64,000 nucleotides of DNA, from NCBI GenBank assembly GCA_002633005.1, contig NMRA01000092.1:975898-1039897 (forward strand), read 5' to 3'. Shown here piece by piece: positions 51,170 to 63,711 of this stretch (the first letter of the stretch is position 1; each line of letters begins with the position of its first letter). A program made the translations under genes and the position numbers. Below the pieces are notes generated by a model. The model saw nothing but the letters and a program-made list of their open reading frames with translations. It ran no database searches and was not told the origin of the DNA. This DNA comes from Phoronis australis (lineage: Eukaryota > Phoronida > Phoronidae).

Positions 51170-52840
51170 GCACTTTTCTTTGCTTGGCGACGGTAGTCAG
51201 AAATGGTCGAGGATAAAAAACACTTCCGTGCAATGTTTCATGAAATTTCGCAATGGGCATTTTAGGTAGTAGGGCCTAGAAAGCTGCGTTTCTCTCTGAT
51301 AAGCGGGCTAATAACAAATATCGAACTAGGCTTTTTACTCTCATCGTTCACATACTGTTCTACTCCACACCAGTAGACTCTAGCTTATCGAAACGCGTGC
51401 GAAGCAACCACAATTTTCGAAGGAAAATACTTCGCGAAACAAATTAAAACGACATGACAGGGCCGTAGGGAGCGGAGGTGCGACGGGGACAACCGGCATG
51501 GGTATGGGGGCGAGTGCAGCCGAGGAAAACCAGACACTGGCCAAACATGGAGAATAGTGAGTACATTTGTCAACTCACCAGTGTCTGATTTACCGACCCT
51601 TTGAAAATCCTGGCCAGGACCTTGTTCTTTGGGGCCTCATTTTGCACCATAGATTCTCTAACGCACTTGGAAACGTGCACGTACAGTAACCAATCATACA
51701 TGCATTTCGAAAAAGTCAAATTTGTAAAGCAAAGTTTTTGCAGATCATATTAATTCGATGGATTTTTAAATTCCAGAAAGCAGTTTTAGGGAAAGCAAAA
51801 TTTCATTTCTCTAGAGATCCTCCGATCTCTAGCAAGGGACAGTGGAGTAATTTATCATACTCTATTTTTTTCTCACAAAATTGCGGTAAGTCAATTGACA
51901 CAAAATTGAGAACCTTACAGCTAGCATCAGTTACTCCTCATTTCCCATTTTCTCGACAATAGATCCTCCGAGGCAATTGCACCTATTTTCCTGATTTTGT
52001 GAAACCGATTAGAAGCTCACTTAGAGGGTCACACGGTGATGGAATAAAGTGACACTACTTTCCATTTATTTTGCCTTTCATAAATTAATGGGTCCCACTC
52101 AAACGAGAGCCTATCTTGGAGAGACGGCCCGGGGCCCCTTTGCCCCTTTATAAATTCTCCACTGTCAAACTTCACATGTACAAGAACAAAAAAAATGGCA
52201 TATCGTGTTTGACATTGGGGGGCATGGGCAGCCCACCATAGGAGGCTGTGGGGCTTTAGCCCCCCACTTCAGTTTTTCAGTGCTGCGCCGCCCATGGGAA
52301 GGGGTTCTGGAGGGCACAACCCAGAGTGTATTTTGTGTGTCATAGAGCATTTAGTGATCAGAGAATCACGTGGAATTGTTTTTGTTGTACTTCGAATGTA
52401 TGAGCTAGCTCATTTTTGAGGGGTTCTTTTTGGTTTCTTCCGGACACATTCCAGAGTGTAATTTGTCTGTCATGGGTCATCCGGTGTTCAGTGAGGTACT
52501 ATTGTCCATTTTAAATCAATTTTGGCCCCTAACTCGAATCTAGCTCAAGTCATTTTGGCCAGTTTAGTCAAATGTCCACAGGGGCTGGGGTCACACCAAA
52601 AGTGCAGACAACGGCTGGTCCATTTCTGTATATACTTAGGTGCTCCTATGGTCAGATGTTGGTACCTATGCTAGGTGCTCTGGGCTGCCGATCTATTATG
52701 AGGTGACACATAAGGATTCCCAAGCAAAAATGATACAAATACTGATTTCCATGATCCATCACGTGACAGGGGAGATAAATCTGGAGGCACTTTTTGTAGA
52801 GTTGAAAGTGGGCGCGACTCAAGTCACAAGACCGATTTTT
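51170..52840. other. Repeat-containing stretch without a supported gene
   Basis: Includes a segment at 52220-52300 (GGCTTTAGCCCCCCACTTCA, CAGTGCTGCGCCGCCCATGG) that matches in reverse the sequence before the 7502 gap. Open frames here look like noise. Confidence 0.4.
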
Positions 52841-52844
52841 GTTT

Positions 52845-54280
52845 GCTCAGCGTAAATATTCAGTCTTTGCGTTCTAAATTTGATCAGCTTCAGGCTATTT
52901 CACGAAACTTAAAGAGCAAAATTTGCTGTTTGATTGCATCTGCTTACAAGTAACTTGGCTGGATTTTGATAACAATTACGATTTTTACCATTTAGAATGT
53001 TACAATATGATAAAAAAACTTAGAAAGTGACTGTTCCAAGCATGGGGTTTACTTATTTACGTCAGAGATACGATTAATATAACCATTGTTGAAATGATTA
53101 ATAATAATAATAAGACATGCGAAGGTTTAGTAATTAAAGTCAAACTGAGCAGTGGTAAAAATCATATTTTACATATATAGAGCCCCGTGGAACGCAGAGA
53201 GACACTTTGGTGACTTCGTGTTTGACTTTATTTCAACTGCTAAAAAGTGTGACTTTTTGATAGCTGGTGACTACAATGTCAATTTACTACAAACTTTCAG
53301 TGATACAAAATTAGGTATTTTTACCATGTAGGGTTAAACTTGTCTTTTCTTCCTGAGATAACCTTCACTTCTTGTCTCACCAACATGTGTACTCTTATTG
53401 AACAGATTTATACAAAATTCTCTCCAACCACTGACATGTCCGAGGCTGGTACACTGTTAAGTAATTTATCGGATCATTTCTCCATATTTTTGTCTCAATA
53501 TTAATAACAAAAGTAAACTTCATCAATCGAAATTTATTCAGATAAAGTAAAGACAATCTCATACCAACTAATTTGGCTTTTATTGACTTTAAATCAGTCT
53601 TAGATAACGATTTATCTCAAAATCCTAACAACAATTATTGTCAATTAAGAACAATTCTTTAAGATTTGGTAAATAAACATTTTCACTCCAAAAAAAACAA
53701 ACGTTTCAACAAGCATAAACATAAACTCAACGACTGGAATACATTGGACATATTAAAATCAATAAAAGTGCCCGACAAATCTATAAAAAATGACAACGAC
53801 ACCTTCTGTTTCTATTTTTTCTCACATTTATTCATTCAAACTTCGATATTATAACAGCAAATTTGATCTGCAATAAAAGAAGTATGTACTATGAAAAACA
53901 GTTCAAACAGCACAAAAATGATATATGCCAAACTTGTCAAGTCATCAAAAACGTAATTTCTAACTCATCCTTCGGAACTGTTCTCCTTCAGTTTATCATT
54001 TCTACTGCATCGCGACACGTAATTGATAAACAGCTATAGCCGACCAGTTCAACAGCTATTTTATTAACATTAGTAAGAATTTGGCTTCCCAAATACCGAT
54101 ATGCAATGAACATTTCGAAAATTATCTTGACGGTTCCCCTGACTCCACCTTTAAATTAAAACCGTTGGTGATGTCGAAGTACTAAAGGTAATGAAAAATC
54201 TAAAATCAAAATCTACTACAGACAGTGATGACATATCATGCTCATTTATCAAAAAATATTCTAACTTATGCAAATCAATT
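52845..54280 (+). mobile_element. Decayed LINE with AP-endonuclease remnant
   Basis: Pieces in successive frames follow the order of a non-LTR endonuclease. SVNIQSLRSKFDQLQAISRN is near 52850-52910. TWLDFDNNYDFYHLECYN is near 52950-53005. HFGDFVFDFI and KKCDFLIAGDYNVNLLQTFS are near 53200-53300. TLLSNLSDHFSIF is near 53450-53490. Later text resembles the linker before the RT domain (KHKHKLNDWNTLDI; FNSYFINISKNLA in part). Frameshifts and stops throughout. It stops where the inverted-repeat segment begins at 54281. Confidence 0.7.
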
Positions 54281-54599
54281 AGTCCAGGCCCTTAACCCGA
54301 AAACGTTTACACCTCGGATTAAAGCAAGAAATTTGACACACTGGTACTTTTTGACATGCTGAATCTCATGGCGGTCGGTTGCCCAAATTTTGAGGTCAGG
54401 GTCAAGGTCAAATCTTGAAAAAACAAAATGGCCGCCAAGTAACACTTCTTTGGTTGCTTAAAGAGGTGATCACACATTTTAAGGCTAGGTAATGGTACTT
54501 TCTTAACTAGAAATCTATCAAAATGACATTGCAATATATTTTCCTTATAATATGAAAATCTCTCATTTGCATAAATCCAATATGGCGGCCAAAATTTAA

Positions 54600-55040
54600 C
54601 TAACCAACTACAATTGGTCTGTGTCTCTCTGCCATCCAAACCCCTCTGGACCCCTCTGCCGGCATGATCTGAACTTTTGGGGGAAAGCTCCTTTTGTAAA
54701 GTATTGACCTGGCTGGTTTCGGCTTTTCGATGATAAACGAGACATGTAAATGTCATTTGTTTTGAACTCCTGACTGTCGATGGTGAGTTGGTGAAAGGAA
54801 TTAAAATTGCCGGCATGAGAATGCCTGAGTAGCTTTAGGGTTAGCTTTCCATGTCTTCCATGCTGTTTTCTTTCCTTCTCCATAGAACTGGGATGTTGTT
54901 CCGACCCTGTTAAGGCACGAAACTGGTAGAGCTACACACAAATCGTACCCAAGCTGGTCAAACACGCTACTGCCAAGAGCTCCCGCGCGTTCTTTCCACT
55001 GAGCTTTAACCACTACGTGTACTAGAATTGCTGGCTGCAA
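54600..55040 (-). pseudogene. Fragment of a multicopy invertebrate mobile-element protein (GKKTAW family), C-terminal part
   Basis: Minus-strand sequence reads VGTTSQFYGEGKKTAWKTWK, followed in another frame by STVRSSKQMTFTCLVYH. These recall a protein family of unknown function, multicopy in cnidarian and hemichordate genomes, with a GCDT-x-F-x-GKGKKTAW motif. The upstream motif of that family (RTVDTDVVVLA) is found at 60600, on the same strand and in the correct order. Broken by frameshifts. Family recall is from memory. Confidence 0.5.
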
Positions 55041-56482
55041 AGCCTTAAACTAATCAAAACACCAATAAGAACGACCGCAACATCAGCATCCACTGTAGTA
55101 ACTAGTATTCTCTGATTACTTTTGATCAAACGTCTGCAATGTACAAGCCCATAGGGGTGTCCAATTCCTCATGATCGCACGGTGGTATGTCAGAACCAGA
55201 TAAAAAAAACAGACTGGTCGTAGGTAACATATATATCTTGTTCTGGAGAACAGGCGATTGTCAAACAATTCCTCTTAATTCTTCGAGTTTTGCAAGAAAT
55301 TCCGGAAGTTCAGGGACAGTCGCATTTGGGGTGAAACTTTGGCAAGGTCACTTGAACCTCTATCAGGTTTTGCGGTGGCCTTCAAGCTGCCTTCGGTGTA
55401 AGCATCTGCAAACAAAATGTCAACTTTACTACAGTTGTGAAGTTTAGAATATGCACACAGAACTGTCTGATTAGTTTGGAGAAAAGCTGTGCACAATAGC
55501 TGGTTCATCAAAGACTTTGACATCGACGGATTCAGGAACATCTGGATGAGGAAATTCCAACATGTTAAGTAACTGTGACTTCTGTGAAGGTAAACGGAAA
55601 CTGCCGTTTTGGTTCAGGGATGGTGGTCAAGAATGATTCTCATGCATAAGAAAATCATCCAGTTTAGCTTCTAGAAATTGACTAGCTACAAAAAGCTGAC
55701 TAAGCTGCAGTCTTTCTTGATGTCATCCATGCGTTGCTGAGTTGCTCTTATTCCTTCCCGCTATAGCTTTTTTGAAAACAGCAAACTTGTATTTTCTTGA
55801 TAGGAGTCTTTATTGGTTGTGACTTTACAATTAGGACTGTTTGCTTATAGTTGTCATATTGCTATTTTCCAGTCACTTCGATAATCTGAAGACTTGTAGC
55901 GTATCTATCGCCATAAGTTTATCACCATGGACAAAGAAAGGGTTTCTCTTGGCTGAAATTACATCTTACACCACACAAACTGTTCACATGGTTTTTAAAG
56001 TTGTTCTGGAAGGATGTCCTGTCTTTCTGGTGGCTTGTCTCCTCACTATTGTCTTCAAAACGCTATTGACAATCAAACTCAGTCACCAACCAGGCTAGCT
56101 CGCTCCCAAACAATATTTACCCTGTCAAGCGTTTGGATTTTCAGTTAATCCAACAGCCCCATCACTGTCTTTGACTAAGGTGGTTTTTTGTTGATCCGCT
56201 TGGTCAATTGCAATATTCCCAGTCAATACAACGCCGTAGTCATTTTGTAAACGTTGCTTTTTTACAGTCTTCGCCCACACTTGTTTTTTGTTTGTGTTAC
56301 GCCGAACTGCATCTTTTTGCGTTTTTAAATTTCCTCACGGGTCTCCTATCACGTGCCCGTGATGATGGGATAGTGAATGAGTTGTTGCACCGAAGAGTTC
56401 TTACTCGATCCGGAGATTTTATTTTCACGGTATTAACCCTTGCAGTAAACACGCGAAATACACGGAACTTTATGTCCTAAGC

Positions 56483-56897
56483 CCACAGACTTGGAAGGCT
56501 CTAACTTCGAAATCATATGGTTACGATTTCCACGAACTTAGACAGTGACATCAAACACGGAATGACCATTGTTAAGGCTACTACCAATTTTAGCTTTGCG
56601 CATTCATGCATCGGTGACGGTAAAATTTGCTCTAGTAGTTACAGTAGTTACGTGGTGAGGAGGTATTTGTCTCTATACGCGGCATCTGTNCCACGGACTT
56701 GGAAGGCTCTAACTTCGAAATCATATGGTTACGATTTCCACGAACTTAGACAGTGACATCAAACACTCAATGACGATTGTTAAGGCTACTACCAATTATA
56801 GCTTTGCGCATTCATGCATCGGTGACGGTAAAATTTGCTCTAGTAGTTACAGTAGTTACGTGTTGAGGAGGTATTTGTCTCTATACGCGGCATCTGT
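56483..56897. repeat. 207-bp direct duplication separated by a single N
   Basis: Copies 56483-56689 and 56691-56897 are nearly identical (CCACAGACTTGG versus CCACGGACTTGG; CACGGAATGACCATT versus CACTCAATGACGATT). The N at 56690 marks an assembly join, so this may be two haplotypes placed end to end rather than a real tandem repeat. Confidence 0.85.
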
Positions 56898-58540
56898 GCG
56901 CGAATCTTTGGTAAAGCGAATGCGATGTCGAAAGAAATGAAAGAAAATACACCAAGGTACACTTTTTGAGAAGCAAAACGTCTGGTGATGTTTATAGCGC
57001 ATGATCTGGCCTCCATAGGTAGTAACTGACGCTAAATGACATCTGGCAACTAAGGCTCCAAAATAAAAATATCATGCTTGTATTGCCCCCCCCCCCTTCT
57101 GCCCGGGATCTGTACCTTCCAATGAGTGACCACGCCAGGTTTGGTTCAGTTTCAGACCTACAGTCGCAGAATCATTCTTCTGTGGTCAGCTGTAACGAGG
57201 CCTACAATTTTTTGGGACGGTGCTTACTCTTAAAAAAAATTCCAGCATGAGAGCGCTGTCAGAAATGCCAAGCACATGCAGCGTTGTAAGACAGAGACGT
57301 TTTTGTTTCCCTATGTCCACAGAAGTGTTTTGAGCTGCGTGTAGAACGGTTCATTTCGTTTCTCTACACGACTGTGGGAAACACGGTGTTTTGAAAAAGT
57401 CCATTTTTGAGGGCATTTTCAAAAATTAACATGTTTGGTTGATGCATTCAGTCAGTGCCACGTCGTGCATCAAATGAAGGTGAGAGTTGCCGGTTCCGTA
57501 CCAGTTATCATCGTCATACCATGTCATTTCCCGCCAAACTACGGCCAGTCAATGAATGTATATTGTGTTTATTGAAATACCTTTAGGCAATCATTAGTTT
57601 TAGAAGAATTATTAAAGTTTGACTTGTGGCAACATTGCGTAGCGTTTTAAGACGCATGTTCATATTGACGTCATTCAGCATTTAATTCCAAAATCCAACA
57701 GCGCCAACACCACGGATATTTGTCAATTTTGATATATGTAACCCTTCTCTTGTTGCAACAACTAACTACACATGGTTTCTAGAACGTTCTAAAGTTTCAA
57801 TTTACGTTGATCAATTATAACAGACGAAACGTGATGTAATTACAGAAATTTATAAGCAGTAATAGAATCATGGCTGCAGGACGGGATTAAACTGGAACCC
57901 TCTGGTACAACACTTCGGGGCGGCAGGTGGCACCAGTGGATTATTAATTAAAATGCGTTTTAATTACCTGACTTACTTGAATGAATCTATGAAATATTTC
58001 TGATGCTAAAATGTTTAGTGCCGATCATCACAAATTGGGTCGCCTCTCCCTCCTCTTCTCCGGAGAGGGTTCCGCCTAAGCCCCTCAGGATGTTCACAGA
58101 AGTCCGTGCCCTGACTGTTGCATACTTCTGTATGCGTTATACATTGCTCCTTGCTAGTTCAAAGGCTTAGTTTTGCCCCTTATATTTACCGGCAATCTTA
58201 ATGAACTCGTTCGTAAAAGTTCGTCTTCTTCACTGTCTTAATCATATTTTCTAAACTTAGAATACATGTAAGTAATACTTGTGTAAAAATCTTGCACCTC
58301 CATTTTGGTTGATATGAATTCTGATGAAACTGATCATCGTTTACGGATCGTTTTTGGTCCATGAAAAAAAATTCGTATAAATTAGCCTACTAGGGCTGAT
58401 GAAAAAACTTAGATCTTATATTACACCTTTCGTTAATATTAATTCTTATCAACATCTTATAGCCATACCATTCTTAGAAATAGTCGAAATTAATCTATTG
58501 TAAAGAATCATTTGTAATAAATTTTATAACCATAATTGAT

Positions 58541-58650
58541 TGTGTACAACTGTCGTGCACGCGCAGACATAGTGCCGGCCCTGTGTACACCTGTCGTGCA
58601 CGCGCAGATATAGCGCCTGTGTACACTTGTCCTGCACGCGCAGATATACA
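58541..58650. repeat. Three-copy short tandem repeat
   Basis: TGTGTACA(A/C)CTGTCGTGCACGC then GCAGATATAG-type units start at 58541, 58582 and 58618. The unit length is 36-41 bp. Each unit contains the palindromic GTGCAC and CGCG. Confidence 0.85.
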
Positions 58651-59900
58651 TGTATATAGAAGGACAAAGGGACATTTCCTCCGAACTGCTCCACCGAGAG
58701 ATGGTACCATCTGAAATGGGACACCTTAAGATGAAAGGCTAAACATCGTTAAGCTTGGAAAAACGTGACAGTTCATTTCACCCTCGTGTGGTCCCAAAAC
58801 GATGCAGGGAGTGACCTCCTCCACCATGAAAGCACGATTTCACAAAAAAAAACAGGAAAATAGAGGTAATCGATTCCAACATTGGCCCTTTCACCGTGGG
58901 CGGCCCCGTTAGAATTTCTTAATAAAAACACAAAAGATGGCCTCTTGCATGTCGTCAATGGCCTCCCTCAAAGGCGAGGCTCCTAAATATGAAAATTTCT
59001 ATATTTTCAAATATCAGGAAATGCACAGCAATTGATGTTATCTGTCAGGTCATCAATTTTTCTCAAGTGATATACAGTTTCGAGAACAAAAATAAAGCAA
59101 AAGATGTCTCCGTTATCCCTTACCAGAGAGGGGCCTCTAGAAAAATATAGTTTTGCATTCGCAAAATTGACAGATTGAATCTAAACATCCATTAAATTAG
59201 TACGCTCTGCAAAAGCTTTGTTTTACAAATTCTCTCTTTCGTTTAGACTATCTGTGCTGCAAAAGCTAAGACCCTAACGACAGTGTCCTGGCCAGGGTTC
59301 TCAAAAGGTAAACCATGCACTGATGCAGATTTGTTAAATATTCTCTTGAATTTTCTTTTATCCGTTTTTCGCAGTCTTTATTTTCTCGACTGTCCCTGGC
59401 ACCACGCCTATGTGGGTTGCCACGGTTTAACCCAGACGCCTGAAAATTTTTGCGGGGGCCCGTAAAACATTTTAGAGTTGATTTAATGCATATTCATACT
59501 AGTTTGACAGTTTTTCTCAGCCAGAGAAAACAATTAGGCTTATTTTTCATTGAAAATGTATATGCTATATTAATTAGGATAATTGCCATCGTAAGTGTCA
59601 GGAAAATTACTTTTTTACTTTTAACTTATTTGTACAAGTTATTAACATTAATTTTAAATCAAAATAAAGCCTCCTGCTTATCACCTGAAACAGTAATGAA
59701 ACAGATATTTCGTCTGAAGCCATTTCAAAAAAATTACCCACATGACCTTTGACCTAGATTTGACCTTGACCTTGACCTCAAATTTCGGGCAACCGACCCC
59801 CATGAGATTCAGCGTGTCCCAAAGTATCTGTGTACCAAATTTGGTGCTTTAATCCGGGGTGTAAATGTTTTGGGGTTTTTGTCTGCTAAGGGACCGGACT

Positions 59901-60279
59901 ATATGTTCTTCACACGAAGTGGTTCAGCATGTTATTGTGATGTAATGCAACATCCTGCACAGTTGCATAGGTCTGTGCATGGTAGAGAAACTGTGTAACA
60001 TTTATACAGTGGTCTATAAAATGTGTTACATCCGTATCTAATGAGTTATTTACAAGCAGCATCTGGTAGCAGAGACCCTAGTGACGTCCACCGACCCATT
60101 CTCTCTCTCTTTTGCGCAGCCCCAGTCATCACGTTTTGGAAGTTGTTATTGTGCAAAGAGGGCTTGCTTCCAAACATATCCTGCCCAGTTAATAGCCCTG
60201 TTCACGTGTTCTCTTCAGGCTGCCTCAGTACGTTAATGGAATTGAATCTATTTGTCGTTCTTTTGCAAACATAATCTTC
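59901..60279. other. Short stretch without recognisable features
   Basis: Lies between the right inverted-repeat arm and the mobile-element protein fragment. No motif or coding resemblance was seen. Confidence 0.4.
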
Positions 60280-61230
60280 CGAAAGGTGTTAACCTGGCAA
60301 CAGTTGTCCTGTCATATAAAATTTATCGAACAAATCGTTACAGAATATGAAAATCTTCACCAGAAACTGCGATTGGCTTGCTTGACAGATTGTGAAATGT
60401 TGCTGTTGCTTCACAGAACGTCTGCCGAGTGTCCCATGTTTTTTTCTTTCCAATGAAACCGAATGACGATGCAGCCAGATGTCGCGTGGAAGAAAAGAAG
60501 CGACTTTGACTTCATGTGTCCAAGAAGTGATGCAATATCGTGAGCTGGGACAATTTTGTATCTTTTTAAAACTCTTCAAGCGGAGTGTCAAAAAGCGAGA
60601 AATTGCTAGCACCACCGCATCAGTGTCCACTGTTCGGATTAGCAATTTTCAGCATCTGCTACTTGAACAGTAGAGTCCGTGCACGTACAGTTTGGTTTTG
60701 TATTTTTCGTGGTTACACCGAACAATCATGTTGACAGTATTGGGGGCCTCATTGGAAACAAGTCTGTTCCCTTGAGTGGAAACTACAATCTTCCCTGCGG
60801 TATCAAGCGTTTGGTGGAATTGGTGTTGAGCGTCTCACCTTCACACGACTGCCGGACCCACCATTTTCGTCGATTTGTACTTTTAAGCCGTCAGCTTTGT
60901 GGACGTTCCAATCCACGTCTAATCGCTCAACGTTTTCAAGGCTTCTCACGATGTAGGGCAAGAACACACTTTCAACATGTTCACGCATGGGTTTGCAATC
61001 TTAACGTTGCAACATATTAACAACCACCGATCCGTCAAAGATTTTGCCATCAATACCAACTGATTCGTGACAGACGAAGTTGACATCTTTTCCAATACAG
61101 ACGATTAGGTCTGATTTAACACATTGACTTATCTCACCTATTTCTGGCAGTGAACGCGGCGATGGCTGGTTCTCGTATTTGAAAAACTCTTCAAGGCCTC
61201 CTTCTCTGGACTGCCAAGAATCGTACATCC
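60280..61230 (-). pseudogene. Fragment of the same mobile-element protein family, N-terminal part
   Basis: Minus-strand pieces are, in order, RSLPEIGEISQCVKSD (near 61150), VFLPYIVRSLENVERLDVDW (near 60940) and MLIRTVDTDAVVLAISRFLT (60645-60590), with GTLGRRSVKQ further on. The family normally has these before the GKGKKTAW motif found at 54.9 kb, so a single protein may have been split by inserted DNA between 55 and 60 kb. Frames differ between pieces. Confidence 0.5.
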
Positions 61231-62918
61231 TGGAGAGAGGACTGCAGTCGTTTTTTAACCCCTTAGCCCTAAAGGCTGTCTTTGAGTGATTTGGTAGGAG
61301 TCGCGTTTGTTCTCAGGAATTATGTCCGACACCCGTTCAGATGCTGTTTCAATTCGTTCGTTGACGTAATTGTTTTACTAGGTATTTCCCACGGTAGCGG
61401 CTAATGCGTGCATGCCACAGGGAAAACACTCTTTTTCGTTCAAACAAAGTCTACTGTAAAAGAAAAACACAACGCTTTACGGTAATATATAACACTAAAA
61501 GGCTTGAAACAAGTAGCCCCAAAATTTTCCCACTTTTTAAAAACGTGAACGATTCGCCTTAAAATTGGCCTTAAGTGTCTAGACTATAAGGAGTTTTCTT
61601 GTACTGGCATTTCGCTGCAGTTGCTTAAAACAACTCGCTTTGGTAGAACGTGGCAACATCCGAAAGGAATATCTCACACCTTCACGCTACTGCACGTTAA
61701 CGCATTGTTTCAAACGTTAAAGAGACTACAGCAGCGATTTGCACAAAAGAAATGTTCCAATCTGCTTAAGTTGAAAACAGTACAGATCTTTTTCTTGAAT
61801 ATCACCTTTCAGATTGCCAAGACGACTTAACTGCTGAATTATCTCTCTTCGGATTCAAATTCAAGTGCTCAAAATACGTCGACATCTATCCACGCGGATG
61901 CTTGAAGAAAGAAAGCGTATTCGAGAAATGCTGTGCTTCGTGTCGAAAGCTGGTGAAGTACTTTGACTTAAAATTACAAAAACCCGTCTCATTCAGAAAG
62001 ACTTGAAAAGACCTTTTGAAAATAATTTGGTCTTTAATTACCAATTTTAGGAAGTTTATCTCAAATTTAAAGGCATGTAATGTAAGTTTAATTGCTAATG
62101 TTCATGGATACTTTAAACCTTTTTTGATAAGTCGATCTGGTTTGTTTCAGTTGTGGTAACCAAGATGCACCCTGCGAATTCGTCATCGAAGAAACTAGAA
62201 ATGTGGTTCCACGTGTTACATTAAGTACTCGTGTACAGTTTACCGCTCGCCATTAAACTTAAAAACGGGGAAATAAATTAAATTCTTCACCAGACTGGTC
62301 GTTTTCCATTTTGTCTACTCATCCGTATAACCAATGACACGCACCCACACTCATCCAACCGCTGGGAGATATATTCAGTAAAAACTTAGCTAGTTGCACT
62401 TCTCAGAACACGACTGGTTGTAACAATTACTAGAAGACAGTCGAGTCTCCCAAAAATATCCCGTTGCAGCTACGCCAATGTGGGCTGGTGGTACAGAATT
62501 CGACTTCTTTAAACGTCAAGGCTCCGACTTGTCAACGAGAATTATTTGGTCGTTCCAACATCCACATGTGGGCACGAACGATTATTTCAACTTTGGAACT
62601 CTTCGACTGTTATGAACGTTGCTGTTGGGTATTGAATAACCTATATTTCCGAATGTTTTTTGGTAATAATCACCTAAACTGTGATTATTCGTGTAAGTTA
62701 TATGTTGCCAGCAGACTCTCTACTTTCGTACTTACTCAGCGTAATGCATACTTACACTTAATTATAACCTTAAGCATCGATTTCTTAGAAAAAATACCCA
62801 GTGTTTGGTAAAGATGGCTTGACAATTTCACGTGCTTTTCCTAGTCTTGTATCCGTTTATTTATATCAAGTAGAGACAACACACCACGGCAAAGTACTGA
62901 GAGTTTTGCTTATCTCAG
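61231..62918. other. Non-coding stretch before the right-edge gene
   Basis: AT-rich. Possible leader or earlier exons of the gene at 62919 would be expected here, but no phase-compatible exon was identified. Confidence 0.4.
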
Positions 62919-63711
62919 AGCCTTACTTCCGCTGGAACACCTACCACGGTGACCATGCCACTTGCTGCAGACAACGCCATGCGTGCGGCTCAATCGAGAC
63001 AATGTGGTCAGTTTAAAAATTAAAATTTCTCCCTTTGATAAAATTGTGCTCGCGTGTGTTCGTAGCTGATCAAGACATATCTTATTCTCAACACTGCATT
63101 GATGACTGACTGCAGTTCAGTCTCAGTGATCATATTTTTCTAATCGTCATTGAAAATGACGCTAATCAAAGTTCAATTCTTGTTCCTCAGCCTCTGTACA
63201 AGGTCCCATGCAGTACACATTGGTAACTCATCAGCCGAACCATCACCCATTACCCGTTACCAGCAATTTCAAAATTGTGAATAGAGTGCAGACTCCTCAA
63301 CAGCCGTCATCATTACCAATTACCACTAGGGGTCGCCCGCCATCAATGTCCGTCAGAACAAGTAAGTCGGAATGCTTGTAACTTAAGCGGCGAATTTCAA
63401 GCAGTGCAAACTCAGCAAAAACATTTAGTCATGTGAAGATGAAAGGAATAGAGTTAAAATTAGTAGGCTCTAATAATGAATTCTTAAACTACAAAATTCC
63501 GTAATAAATGTGTTTATTAGTGCAGAATCAGAACAGTCTCGTGTACCTTTTTTACTTCTGTTTTAGCCAACTTCCAAACATTCAACACCCAAGGGCGTCA
63601 AGTTCTGTACACGCCGGCTTACCCTGCCGCTAAACACGCCCTGCAGACCACCAACAGAGACCAGGTTGGTCTGCCAGATAGAGGGCTGACTGTCACGTCT
63701 GTGACACAGAG
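62919..63711 (+). CDS. Unrecognised gene, three internal exons, continues past the right edge
   Basis: Exons 62919-63006, 63191-63361 and 63567-63711 join in a single open frame. The first two end in phase 1 and the third in phase 2, each with GT-AG borders (donors GTCAGT, GTAAGT, GTAATT). The protein is rich in Thr, Pro, Gln and Ser: SLTSAGTPTTVTMPLAADN, then MQYTLVTHQPNHHPLP and FKIVNRVQTPQQ, then TRGRPPSMSVRT and GRQVLYTPAYPAAKH. The composition suggests a disordered region of a nuclear or transcription-related protein. No family was recognised. The acceptor at 62919 could also be 62921. Upstream exons and the 5' end were not found. Confidence 0.7.

Larger units (their letters stand above)
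54281..59900. mobile_element. 5.6-kb segment bounded by ~140-bp inverted repeats
   Basis: The left end, AGTCCAGGCCCTTAACC then TTTACACCTCGGATTAAAGC, is matched in complement at the right end (59745-59900), including GCTGAATCTCATGG, GTCGGTTGCCC and GAGGTCAAGGTCAAGGTC. The arms face inward as terminal inverted repeats would. The interior contains a mobile-element protein fragment, a 207-bp duplication and short tandem repeats. It may be one large DNA transposon or two inverted copies of a smaller repeat. Confidence 0.45.

Noticed and set aside
56517-56940. Two similar open frames beginning MVTISTNLDSDIKH
   Set aside because: They only reflect the 207-bp duplication around the single N.
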